From the NCBI GenBank assembly GCA_900757615.1, contig CAAEON010000044.1, positions 1 to 48,016 of the forward strand: 48,016 nt of DNA, given 5' to 3'. Positions within the stretch are counted from its first letter, which is position 1. Every line of letters starts with the position of its first letter. The translations under genes and the position numbers were made by a program. This stretch comes from an uncultured Collinsella sp. (lineage in GTDB: Bacteria; Actinomycetota; Coriobacteriia; Coriobacteriales; Coriobacteriaceae). This document shows positions 29,517 through 37,785 of this stretch, one piece after another. Below the pieces are notes generated by a model. That model made no database searches. It saw nothing but the letters and a program-made list of their open reading frames with translations, and was not told the origin of the DNA.

Positions 29517-31301
29517 CTAGTCGAGGTTCTCGCGGAGCCACTTGATGGCGCCAGCGGGGTCGCGGGTAAGGTCGATATATTCCTTGCCGCGCGGGGCGAG
29601 CAGCTTAATGCCCAGACGATCGGTGTCGGCCTTCATGTCGTTGTAGTAGCTACGAACCTGCGGGGCGAGCACGATGACGTCGTACTGATCCATGATGGCA
29701 GTGTGCTGACCATAGGCGCCTGCGGAGGAAGCGATGTTCTCTCCGGTCTGCGCAGCACCTTCCTTGATGGCGTTGGCGAGCATGGCAGAGGTGCCGGCGC
29801 CGGCGCACAGGACGAGGACCTTCAGACCGTCGACGTCCTTCTTAGCGGATGCGTCGGCGGCGGGCTCGGGCTCGGGCTGATCGGCGACAGGCTTGCTGTC
29901 AGCGGCGGCAACAGTCGTCTCGACGGAAGCGGTATCCTGCTCGACAGCGGGCGCAGAGGGCTTGGCGGCGATGGCAGCGGCACCGTTGGACTCGAGACCC
30001 AGCTTGGCGGCGCGCTCGGCCTCCTGGTCGCAGAGCAGCTTATCGTATGCCTTCAAGAACGGCAGGTAGATGATGGCGTCCAGCAAGATGATAATCGCGA
30101 CAAATACCAGGGCGATAAGCTGGAAGTTCGTGGTGATGAAGATGCCGATGGGGGCAGGGGTAGCCCAAGGCACCACGAAGGAGAAGCCGTTCATGCCCAC
30201 GTTATCGATAAAGAACTTGGCAACACTCACGTTGACGCAACCGGCGGCAACAAAGGGGATGAGCATGTAGGGGTTAAGGATCATCGGCGCGCCAAAGAGC
30301 AGCGGTTCGTTGACGGCGAAGGCAACAGGAACAATCGAGGCCTTACCGACGGCCTTGAGCTGCTTGGACTTCATAATGAGAATCAGCAGAAGCGGCACGA
30401 TGAACGTGGCGCCGGTGCCGCCGAACTCACCCACGAGCGACATGTTAAAGGTGAGGGAGTGGGCGGGGTGGCCACCGGCCAGCAGAACCTGCAGGTTCTC
30501 GGCCTGGTTGGCAAGACGGATGGGGTCGATGCCCGGCTGGACGATCGAGGGGCCGTGGACGCCGATAAACCAGAAGAACGCGGTGGCTGCCTGGATAAGG
30601 ATAAGGCCAGGATAGGTTTCTGCAGCGGTGAAGAGCGGGGAGAGCAGTTTGATAAGCAGCTCGGAGAACGGAACGCCCATGAGGTTGCGCACGACGACAT
30701 CGATGATGCCGCAGATGATGACAGCACCGCCAAAGGGGATGATGTCGCGGAAGTTCTGAGCGATGGCGCCCGGGACCTCCTTAGGCAGCTTAATGGTCAG
30801 ATCGCGCGAGACGCAGAACTTATAGACCCACACGGTAATGAACGCGGCGATATAGGCCGAGAACAGACCGCGCGTGCCCATGCTGGTGCAATCGAAGACC
30901 GAAAGCTCGGAGCCGTTGAACTTGGTGGTGAACTGCGTGACTGCGAGCAGCAGCATGCTGCACTGGGCGGCCACCATGGTGGAACCGTCGTTGAGCACTT
31001 TGCCGGCGGGCATGCGACGGTTCATGGAAGCCGTGAAGTTCTTGGCAGTGGTGCCGGCAACCATGATGCCCATGACGCCCATGGTGAAGTTGTAGAGCTT
31101 GTTGCACCAGTCGATGAGCGGCTGGGGCAGCGTGACGCCGACTACGCCGGGAAGGGTGGCAATGAGCAGAAAGATCGAAGAGGTGAGGACAATGGGCATG
31201 CACCCAAGGAATCCGTCCTTGATGGCCTGGAGGTATATGTTCCTCGAGATCTTCTCAAAGAACGGTTGATGCTTTTCGAGCATCTTTACGATGGCGTCCA
31301 T
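29517..31301 (-). CDS. lacE: PTS lactose-family EIICB, module 1
   Basis: 594 aa: EIIC domain (about 1-430, start MLEKHQPFFEKISRNIYLQAIKDGFLG; conserved GVHGPSIVQP, GGTGATFIVP, FAVNEPLLFGAPMILNP), an Ala/Pro/Glu-rich linker (about 440-490), and EIIB with the phosphorylated Cys499 in VLVLCAGAGTSAMLA. It imports and phosphorylates a beta-galactoside, probably lactose. No EIIA is fused; the only EIIA-Lac in the window is lacF at 42644. AAGGAG lies 4 nt before the start. It diverges from its LacI gene over 275 bp carrying a 24-bp operator palindrome. Confidence 0.93.
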   Translation of the reverse strand: MDAIVKMLEKHQPFFEKISRNIYLQAIKDGFLGCMPIVLTSSIFLLIATLPGVVGVTLPQPLIDWCNKLYNFTMGVMGIMVAGTTAKNFTASMNRRMPAGKVLNDGSTMVAAQCSMLLLAVTQFTTKFNGSELSVFDCTSMGTRGLFSAYIAAFITVWVYKFCVSRDLTIKLPKEVPGAIAQNFRDIIPFGGAVIICGIIDVVVRNLMGVPFSELLIKLLSPLFTAAETYPGLILIQAATAFFWFIGVHGPSIVQPGIDPIRLANQAENLQVLLAGGHPAHSLTFNMSLVGEFGGTGATFIVPLLLILIMKSKQLKAVGKASIVPVAFAVNEPLLFGAPMILNPYMLIPFVAAGCVNVSVAKFFIDNVGMNGFSFVVPWATPAPIGIFITTNFQLIALVFVAIIILLDAIIYLPFLKAYDKLLCDQEAERAAKLGLESNGAAAIAAKPSAPAVEQDTASVETTVAAADSKPVADQPEPEPAADASAKKDVDGLKVLVLCAGAGTSAMLANAIKEGAAQTGENIASSAGAYGQHTAIMDQYDVIVLAPQVRSYYNDMKADTDRLGIKLLAPRGKEYIDLTRDPAGAIKWLRENLD

Positions 31302-31402
31302 AGAGCTCCTTTGCTACTTGATGCGCGATGCATGTGGATGGAACTGGTCGTCGATGGATGGTCAGGACTGCCCGGAAACCTTCCTGCTTAAGGAAGGCAT
31401 TG

Positions 31403-31446
31403 CGAAATGACAACGTTGTCATTTCGTTAATGACAACGTAAGACAT
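31403..31446. promoter_or_regulatory. LacI operator of module 1
   Basis: 31403-31426 is a perfect 24-bp palindrome with core ATGACAACGTTGTCAT. A half-site with ATGACAACGT follows at 31430. The CG centre is typical of LacI-family operators. It lies between lacE and lacI of module 1. Confidence 0.85.
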
Positions 31447-31576
31447 TTTTGGAAGAGCAACAAGGATATACGGGTGATCGGTCGATATTGTTCGGTAAAC
31501 GGTTGATTTATCAGTCAGGCAGGTAGTGTATGCTAGAACGCAAAGAACGATCGATAGGGAACCGACTGGAGAAGCA

Positions 31577-32587
31577 GTGGCAACGATGGACAAGAAAAAT
31601 GTCTCAATGAACGATGTGGCAGTTGCCGCGGGCGTTTCTCTCAAGACGGTGTCGCGCGTGATCAACGAGCCCGATAGCGTGCGCGAGTCTACACGCGATA
31701 AGGTTCATTCGGCCATGGAGGCGCTCGGGTTTCGAGCCAACTTTGCCGCGCGTTCGCTCAAGTTGGGCCGTTACGGGTGCATCGGCGTGGTGCTGTTCCA
31801 CTTGTCGGGCGGCAACGTGGACATGATTGACGGTATCGCCGATGCCGCCGAAGAGCGAGGCTTTGCGCTCACGATGATTAAAAAGCGGGCGGGGGAGAAG
31901 ATGACCCTTGCCGAAGCGGCACGTAGGATGTCGCAGCTTCCCGTCGACGGCATGATTTTCAACCTGCGTCAGATGGTCGATGACTTTGATACCTTTGAGG
32001 CGCCGAAAGACCTCAAGACGGTGATTATTACGCCGATGGAGCATCCTACCTGCTCCACCGTCAGTGACGATCAAGAGGACGGCGCGCGCATGGCATGCGA
32101 GTACTTCTTGAATCATGGTCACAAGAACGTGTATTTCGTTTCGGGTAAGAAAGAGTCGCTGTCGAGCCAGTGCCGTATGAAAGGTTGGCGTGCAGCACTC
32201 GAGGCGCGTGGCATTGAGCCGCCTGAGCCTCTACAAGGCGATTGGAATGCGGATAGTGGCTACGCCGCGGGCCTTGTGCTTGCCGATAAACCCGATTGCA
32301 CGGCGGTCCTCGCCGCTAACGACTGCATGGCAAACGGCGTGATGATGGCTCTACGTGACAAAGGGCTCAGTGTGCCCGACGACGTGTCCGTGATCGGCTT
32401 CGACGATGAGCTTTATAAGACGATTCCCAACTCGATTCTGACGTCGGTGAAGTTTCGCCACCGCGAGCTGGGCATCCGTGCGCTTAACGAGGTCGTCGCC
32501 GGTCTGGAAGCCCCGAGCTCCAGAAGCCGTACGCTCGTCTCGGGCGTGTTGGTCGAGCGCTCCAGTGTGAAGGATCTGCGGGCATAG
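31577..32587 (+). CDS. LacI-family repressor of module 1
   Basis: 336 aa. The start is taken as GTG 31577 because GGAG (31567-31570) lies 6 nt upstream; ATG 31586 is possible. HTH: VSMNDVAVAAGVSLKTVSRVINEP, where the specificity pair after VS is Leu-Lys and the Arg of VSR is kept. The effector domain is a periplasmic-binding-type core: GCIGVVLFHLSGGN, LPVDGMIFNL, NHGHKNVYFVSGKK, CTAVLAANDCMANGVMMALRDKG, DVSVIGFDDE. It should repress the divergent lacE-lacG pair through the palindrome at 31403. The inducer is unknown. Confidence 0.92.
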   Translation: MATMDKKNVSMNDVAVAAGVSLKTVSRVINEPDSVRESTRDKVHSAMEALGFRANFAARSLKLGRYGCIGVVLFHLSGGNVDMIDGIADAAEERGFALTMIKKRAGEKMTLAEAARRMSQLPVDGMIFNLRQMVDDFDTFEAPKDLKTVIITPMEHPTCSTVSDDQEDGARMACEYFLNHGHKNVYFVSGKKESLSSQCRMKGWRAALEARGIEPPEPLQGDWNADSGYAAGLVLADKPDCTAVLAANDCMANGVMMALRDKGLSVPDDVSVIGFDDELYKTIPNSILTSVKFRHRELGIRALNEVVAGLEAPSSRSRTLVSGVLVERSSVKDLRA

Positions 32588-32604
32588 ACGTGCTCGGCTC
32601 GTTC

Positions 32605-32660
32605 ATCTCGATCTGTAACAGCTGGGACCCAAAAACTCGGCTAGATGTTACAGATTGAGA
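32605..32660. repeat. 56-bp palindromic repeat, single copy
   Basis: Same family as 27711-27926. The arms extend outward (GTTCATCTC and GAGATGAAC), giving a stem of about 18 bp. It lies between the convergent lacI (module 1) and lacE (module 2). Confidence 0.9.
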
Positions 32661-32688
32661 TGAACAGGAGGACGGGTGCGGTCTAAAC

Positions 32689-32732
32689 AAAATGGCCCGC
32701 GCATCACGCATCGATGCACGGGCCATTTTTTT
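32689..32732. terminator. Bidirectional terminator between modules 1 and 2
   Basis: AATGGCCCGCGCATC (32691-32705) pairs with GATGCACGGGCCATT (32713-32727), one mismatch. TTTTTTT follows rightward and TTTTG leftward. It serves both the lacI and the lacE transcripts. Confidence 0.88.
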
Positions 32733-32759
32733 CTGCGAGCGGCAGGTGGCGTCAGCGTC

Positions 32760-34520
32760 TTATGCCTCGAGGTTTTCCTCGATCCAGGCGACGGCACCCT
32801 TGGGGTCCTTAGTGAGGTCGATGTACTGTTTGCCCTTGGGCGACAGCAGCGTGATGCCCAGGCGGTCGGTGTCGGCCTTCATCTCGTTGTAATAGGTGCG
32901 AACCTGCGGAGCCAGGACGATGACGTTGTACTGGTCCATGATGGCGTAGTGGCTGCCGTAGGCACCGGCGTTGGCGGTAATGTCGATGCCCAGCTCGTCG
33001 GCGCCTTCCTTAAGCGCGTTGGCGAGCAGTGCAGAGGTGCCGGCGCCAGCGCACAGAACCAGAACCCTCAGATCCTTGCCCTTAAGGGCGGACGGAGCTG
33101 CGGAGGCCTCAGTGGCAGAAGCGGTCTCGACAACAGGAGCCTCAACGGCGGGGGCGGCAGCGGTCTTGACGGCCTTGGTCTCCTCGGCCTCTTCTTCGGC
33201 CAGGGTCTCGGCCTCCTGCTTGCACAGGACGTTGTCGTAGGCCTTGCAGAACGGGTAGTAGATTAAGAAGTCAACGACCAGCAGGACGACAACCAGGACC
33301 AGAGAGATCGGCTGGAAGTTGGTGTCGATGAAGGTGCCGATCGGTCCGGGGAGTGCCCACGGCATGGCATAGATAAAGCCGTTCATGCCCAAAAAGTCGA
33401 TGAAGAACTTACCAATGAGGACGTTGGCCACGGGGGCAAACAGGAACGGGATCAGGAAGTACGGGTTGAGGATGATGGGCGCGGCGAACAGCAGCGGTTC
33501 GTTGACGGCGAACATCACGGGTACGACAGAGGCTTTGCCGACGGCCTTGAGCTGCTTGGAGCGCATAAAGAGCAGGAAGATGATCGGGACAATGAACGTG
33601 GCGCCGGTGCCGCCGAGTTCGCCGATGTAGTTACCGAAGTTCTCGGTCAGGGCGAGGGCGGGGTGACCGCCGGCCTGCAGCGTGGCGAGGTTGGTGGTGA
33701 TGTTGCCAAACAGCGCGGCGTTGAGGGCAGGCTTAACGACCGAGGGGCCGTGGATGCCCATGAACCAGAACAGCGGGATCATGAACCAGATGAGGGCGAG
33801 GCCGGCGTAGGAATCGGCAGCGGCGAACAGCGGGCTCACCAGCGTGGAGATGACGTTGGCAAACGGGACGGCCAAGCAGGTGCGGCAGATAACGTCGATG
33901 ACGGCGACAAACAGGATGGAGAAGCTGAAGGCGAAGATGTCGCGGAAGTTCTGGGCGATGGCGCCGGGGACTTCTTTGGGCAGCTTGATGGTGATGTCTC
34001 GCTTAATGCAGAAGGCATAGATGTTGACCGTGGCAAATGCGGCGACAAAGGAGCTCAGTAGGCCCTTGGTGCCCATGTTGTCGGTAAAGAACACCGAGAC
34101 ATCGGCACCGTCGATCTTGGCACTCGTCTGGGTAACGGCCAAGATGAGCATAGCGCACATGGCGGCGACCATGGTGCTCGTGGCGTTGATGGCCTTGCCG
34201 GCAGGCATGCGGCGGTTCTTGGAGCCGGTCAGCGCGCTTGCGGTGGTGCCGGCGACCATGATGCCCACGACGCCCATCGTGAAGTTGTAAACCTTGTTGC
34301 AGAAGTTCACGACGTCGACGTTCCACCAGTCGGGCAGCGTAAAGCCGCCGACCGTGGCGACAACGCCCGGCAGGGTCGAAATAAGCAGGAAGACAGAAGA
34401 AGACAGGATGATGGGCATTGCTGCCAAAAAGCCGTCTTTAATGGCCTGAAGGTAGATGTTCTTAGAGACCTTGTCGAAGTACGGCTGACCTTTCTCCAAG
34501 AACTTAACGATCGATTCCAT
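32760..34520 (-). CDS. lacE: PTS lactose-family EIICB, module 2
   Basis: 586 aa. EIIC starts KFLEKGQPYFDKVSKNIYLQ and has GIHGPSVVKP, GGTGATFIVPI and FAVNEPLLFAAPIILNP. The linker is rich in Ala, Glu, Val and Thr. EIIB carries Cys490 in VLVLCAGAGTSALLA. Its EIIB half is very close to that of module 1 (APQVRTYYNEMKADTDRLGI). In this module the EIICB is the second gene, behind lacG; modules 1 and 3 have the reverse order. A long hairpin (34629-34675) lies between the two genes. Phosphate must come from an unlinked EIIA, presumably lacF. Confidence 0.93.
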   Translation of the reverse strand: MESIVKFLEKGQPYFDKVSKNIYLQAIKDGFLAAMPIILSSSVFLLISTLPGVVATVGGFTLPDWWNVDVVNFCNKVYNFTMGVVGIMVAGTTASALTGSKNRRMPAGKAINATSTMVAAMCAMLILAVTQTSAKIDGADVSVFFTDNMGTKGLLSSFVAAFATVNIYAFCIKRDITIKLPKEVPGAIAQNFRDIFAFSFSILFVAVIDVICRTCLAVPFANVISTLVSPLFAAADSYAGLALIWFMIPLFWFMGIHGPSVVKPALNAALFGNITTNLATLQAGGHPALALTENFGNYIGELGGTGATFIVPIIFLLFMRSKQLKAVGKASVVPVMFAVNEPLLFAAPIILNPYFLIPFLFAPVANVLIGKFFIDFLGMNGFIYAMPWALPGPIGTFIDTNFQPISLVLVVVLLVVDFLIYYPFCKAYDNVLCKQEAETLAEEEAEETKAVKTAAAPAVEAPVVETASATEASAAPSALKGKDLRVLVLCAGAGTSALLANALKEGADELGIDITANAGAYGSHYAIMDQYNVIVLAPQVRTYYNEMKADTDRLGITLLSPKGKQYIDLTKDPKGAVAWIEENLEA

Positions 34521-34628
34521 AGTTCACGCTCCTCTTTGCATGAAATCTTAATGGCATGGACGTTGAAAACCTATATGGTCTCCCGCTTGCTAAAAGCCCG
34601 GGTGCAGGCGGGGTCGGTCCCAGGGGGA

Positions 34629-34675
34629 GAGAGGGGAGCGGCTGGGTTTGTATCGCATAGGGCCGCTCCCCTCTC
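34629..34675. promoter_or_regulatory. Intercistronic hairpin between lacG and lacE of module 2
   Basis: Perfect 14-bp stem GAGAGGGGAGCGGC (34629-34642) with GCCGCTCCCCTCTC (34662-34675), flanked by further G/C runs. No U tail. It could lower lacE expression relative to lacG or protect the mRNA end. Confidence 0.65.
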
Positions 34676-34696
34676 GGGGGAAAGCGAGGCGATGCG

Positions 34697-36139
34697 CTAC
34701 TGCGCGTCCGCCATAGTGTCGGCGAGCTCCTTGTACCAGAGTGCCGACTGCTTGATGTAGCGTTTTTGCGTGTCGAAGTCGATGTAGAACAGGCCGTAGC
34801 GCTTGTTATAGCCATTGGCCCACGAGAACTGGTCCTGCAGGCTCCAGATAAAGTAGCCCTGGACGTCGACGCCCTCGGCGCGCGCCTGGAGCACCTTCTC
34901 CATGTGCTGGTCGACAAAGTCGATGCGCTCGGGATCGGCGACGATGCCGTTTGCGTCGGGCTCGGGGTCCTTGTGGCCCAGGCCGTTTTCGGTGATATAG
35001 ATGACGGGGAGGTTGGGATAGGTGGCGCTGATGTGCTTGAGCGTGTCGTAGAGGCCTTGCGGGTAGATGAGCCAATCCCAGTCGGTGGTGGGGATACCCG
35101 GCATATCGACCTGCTGCCCGACGCCCTTAAACTTAAAGCACGAGGTGCCCTTGTCTCCGGTGCCGTTAAAGCTGTTGGTGGACTCGCCATCGTAGGCGGC
35201 GATAAACGCCGACTGATAGTAGTTGAGGCCGAACATATCGTTGCGGGGCGCCGCCTTGGCGAGCTCCTCCATGTCGCTGTCCTCAACCGTAAGCGTGGCG
35301 TTGTTGGCACGCAGAATCTCGTTGATGAGTGAGAGGGTGCGCGCGGAGTAGTGGCCCAGGAAGGCGCCGTCCATGATGAAGTCGGTGTAGAAGGCGTTGT
35401 ACAGGTCGGCGGCGTGCTGGTCGGCGGGCGAGTCGGTGGCAGGATATGCCGGCGTCAGGACGTTGACCATGCCAATGCGGCCGCCCAGGTGCTCGGTCTC
35501 GTCAAGATCCTTATACAGGTTGACGGCGCGGGCGTGGGCAACGAGCTCGTTGTGCTGGCTCTGGATGCCGCTCGTCACATCAAAGTGATGGTTGGGCGGG
35601 AAGTTGCCTTGGATGTATTGGGAGTGCGAGAGGCTGATGAGCTCGTTGATGGTGAACCAATTCTTGACCTCGCGGAACTCGCGGAAGCAGAACTCGGCAT
35701 AGCGCACATAGGCGTCGACGGTCTTGCGGTTGAGCCAGTCGCCCTGGTTGAACAGGGCGGCGGGGGAGTCAAAGTGATGCAGGGACACATAGGGCTCGAC
35801 GCCATACTTTTTGCAGCAGGCGAACAGCTCGTGGTAGTGCTTAACGCCCTCGGCGAGGGGTTCGGCATCGTCGCCGTTGGGGAAGATGCGGGTCCAGGCG
35901 ATGGACACACGAATGGCGTTGAGTCCATGCTCGGCAGAAAGGCGGATATCCTCCTCGTAGCGGTTGTAGAAATCACTGGCCGGGTCGGGCAAAAAGCGAC
36001 CCTGGGCGACAAGGTAATCGTCCCACATGGTCTTACCCTTGCCTGCCACCTTCGTGGAACCTTCCGTTTGGTACGCGGCGGTTGCGGCGCCCCAAACAAA
36101 GCCCTTCGGCAGCTGCTGTACGCGGTTTAGCAAAGACAT
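34697..36139 (-). CDS. lacG: 6-phospho-beta-galactosidase, module 2 (GH1)
   Basis: 480-aa GH1 enzyme, more divergent than the other two. The acid/base Glu166 is in WFTINELISLSH (usual TFNE is TINE) and the nucleophile Glu384 in YITENGLGHKD. The phosphate motif FSWANGYNKRYG keeps Ser, Trp, Lys and Tyr, so a 6-phospho-beta-galactoside substrate is likely. The changed TINEL and HSQY region around the +1 subsite suggests another aglycone than glucose. The start is taken at ATG 36139, about 9 nt after GAGAGGG; ATG 36145 is close. It is first in its operon, nearest the LacI operators. Confidence 0.9.
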   Translation of the reverse strand: MSLLNRVQQLPKGFVWGAATAAYQTEGSTKVAGKGKTMWDDYLVAQGRFLPDPASDFYNRYEEDIRLSAEHGLNAIRVSIAWTRIFPNGDDAEPLAEGVKHYHELFACCKKYGVEPYVSLHHFDSPAALFNQGDWLNRKTVDAYVRYAEFCFREFREVKNWFTINELISLSHSQYIQGNFPPNHHFDVTSGIQSQHNELVAHARAVNLYKDLDETEHLGGRIGMVNVLTPAYPATDSPADQHAADLYNAFYTDFIMDGAFLGHYSARTLSLINEILRANNATLTVEDSDMEELAKAAPRNDMFGLNYYQSAFIAAYDGESTNSFNGTGDKGTSCFKFKGVGQQVDMPGIPTTDWDWLIYPQGLYDTLKHISATYPNLPVIYITENGLGHKDPEPDANGIVADPERIDFVDQHMEKVLQARAEGVDVQGYFIWSLQDQFSWANGYNKRYGLFYIDFDTQKRYIKQSALWYKELADTMADAQ

Positions 36140-36480
36140 ATGCATACACCCTCTCGTCTCGCTGTTCGATATTGTGCGTTTGCGCTCAGGAGGCTCCCTG
36201 GTTAGCGTTCAGCGGTGAAAAAGCCCGATAAACACTATCTTAAAATGATTAGAACCAAAATGAGCACGTGAACATTTGACAATGAGCACGTTAACATCCG
36301 GCTGGGATGTATAGAAACAAAACAACTTCAAACAGCCGCGAACGGTTGTATTTGTTCGGTAAGCGGTTTTGATTGACAGAAGTTTTCATGTTGTGGTATA
36401 TGGCTCGGGTATCATGAGCACGTTATCAATGTATGTACGATGCGCCATGGGCGCGGGGAATAGTTGGGAAGCAGGTTAGC
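36140..36480. promoter_or_regulatory. Divergent control region of module 2 with three LacI operators
   Basis: ATGAGCACGTGAACAT (36260-36275), ATGAGCACGTTAACAT (36282-36297, 22 bp on) and ATGAGCACGTTATCAA (36414-36429). The lacI promoter is TTGACA (36373-36378), 18 bp, TATATG (36397-36402), and the third operator covers its start point. A CGAACGGTT...GTTCGGTAAGCGGTT motif lies at 36340-36367. Confidence 0.8.
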
Positions 36481-37518
36481 GTGGAAGGCATGGCTCAGCA
36501 GACAAGGAATGGTCATTCGGCGAGCGCGGCAGAGGTTGCGGCGCTCGCTGGCGTGAGCCGCCAGACTGTGTCTCGCGTGGTCAACGGTATGCCCAACGTG
36601 ACGGAAAAGACGCGCAAGCGTGTGCTGGCCGCCATGGAAGAGCTGGGCTTTCGTCCCAATTTTGCTGGAGCGGCGTTGCGCGGCGGGTCGTATCGTTCTA
36701 TTGGCCTGTGCATGTACAACATCACACGTGTCGGTAACCTGGCGACGCTCGAGGGTATCATGCAAGCGGCGCGCGAGCACGATTTTGCCGTCACTATGAT
36801 CGAGATGGGCGGCGACAAGCCCTATACACTTGCCGATGCCTCGCGCCGCATGGTCGAGCGACCCGTCGACGGCATGATTCTCAACATGAACCGCATGGCT
36901 CCCGATTTTGAGGAGTTTGTTCCCCAGCCGGGAGTGCGAACGGTCATCCTGTCCATGTATGCGCATCCGCGCTGCACGACGATCGACTCCGACCAGTATG
37001 GTTCGTGCGAGCTGTTGACCAATTATCTGCTGGAACATGGTCACTCGAATATGCGGTTTGTGGCGGGTCCGGAAAACTCGATTTCCTCGCGTTTTCGTGA
37101 GGCCGGTTGGCGCGATACGCTGGGTCGTGCTCATGTCGATGCCGCTCCGATGCTGCGTGGCGATTGGAGTGCGGACAGTGGGTACGCCATGGGCGAGCGG
37201 ATTGCGGCCGAGGTGCTTGCCGGCGGGTCGCAGGCGCCGACTGCCGTGCTTGCGGCAAATGACCAGATGGCGCTGGGCGTTATCGCCGCGCTCGAGAACG
37301 CGGGCCTGTCCGTGCCCGACGACGTGAGCGTGGTTGGTATCGACGACGCACTCGAGGGACTTGTTCCTCACAATCGGCTGACGACGCTGCGATTTGATTT
37401 GCGCGGTGTCGGTAAGCTTGCGTTTGAGGCGGCGATTGGAGAGAGCTCGTCTATCGAGGCGATTCATGTGCCGAGTACGCTGGTCGAACGCTCGACTGTT
37501 AGGGACATACGGGGTTAG
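36481..37518 (+). CDS. LacI-family repressor of module 2
   Basis: 345 aa if GTG 36481 is the start, with CAGG about 5-6 nt upstream; ATG 36490 is the alternative. HTH: SAAEVAALAGVSRQTVSRVVNGMPNVTEKTRKRV, specificity pair Arg-Gln. The core domain has SIGLCMYNITRVGN, RPVDGMILNMNRMAPDF, LEHGHSNMRFVAGPENS, PTAVLAANDQMALGVIAALENAG and DVSVVGIDDALEG. The protein closely resembles the other two LacI proteins of the window, yet its operators (ATGAGCACGT half) differ from theirs. An operator just after its own promoter implies autorepression. Confidence 0.92.
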   Translation: MEGMAQQTRNGHSASAAEVAALAGVSRQTVSRVVNGMPNVTEKTRKRVLAAMEELGFRPNFAGAALRGGSYRSIGLCMYNITRVGNLATLEGIMQAAREHDFAVTMIEMGGDKPYTLADASRRMVERPVDGMILNMNRMAPDFEEFVPQPGVRTVILSMYAHPRCTTIDSDQYGSCELLTNYLLEHGHSNMRFVAGPENSISSRFREAGWRDTLGRAHVDAAPMLRGDWSADSGYAMGERIAAEVLAGGSQAPTAVLAANDQMALGVIAALENAGLSVPDDVSVVGIDDALEGLVPHNRLTTLRFDLRGVGKLAFEAAIGESSSIEAIHVPSTLVERSTVRDIRG

Positions 37519-37532
37519 GTCCTACTCCGTTT

Positions 37533-37669
37533 GTCTCGATTTGTAACAGGTAGACGGTCAAAAGCGGGCTACGTGTTACAGATTTAGATTCTTCGGAAAG
37601 AGCAATCCTGTTCGTCTCAATCTGTAACAGCTAGGACCAAAAAACTCGGCTAGATGTTACAGATCGAGA
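37533..37669. repeat. Two tandem copies of the 56-bp palindromic repeat
   Basis: Units 37533-37588 and 37614-37669, each 56 bp, period 81 bp. They lie between convergent lacI (module 2) and lacG (module 3). The second unit is nearly the same as the single copy at 32605 (CTCGGCTAGATGTTACAG shared). Confidence 0.9.
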
Positions 37670-37690
37670 CAAACGGCTCCCGACCAGCCA

Positions 37691-37739
37691 AAAAACAAAA
37701 AGACCGGGGGCGGCGCGCCGTGTGACGTGCCGCCCCCGG
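37691..37739 (-). terminator. Terminator of lacG copy 3
   Basis: CCGGGGGCGGC (37704-37714) pairs with GCCGCCCCCGG (37729-37739). Leftward it is followed by TCTTTTTGTTTTTT. Confidence 0.92.
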
Positions 37740-37785
37740 CTGAGAAATGGGGACAGGTTGTGTGAGCGGGCAACCCCGCCAGCCA

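Noticed and set aside
28485..31391. 968-codon rightward frame opposite lacG and lacE (and similar long frames opposite other genes)
   Set aside because: It is the mirror of two clear GH1 and EIICB genes, has biased low-complexity composition and no ribosome site. High third-base GC makes such antisense frames open.
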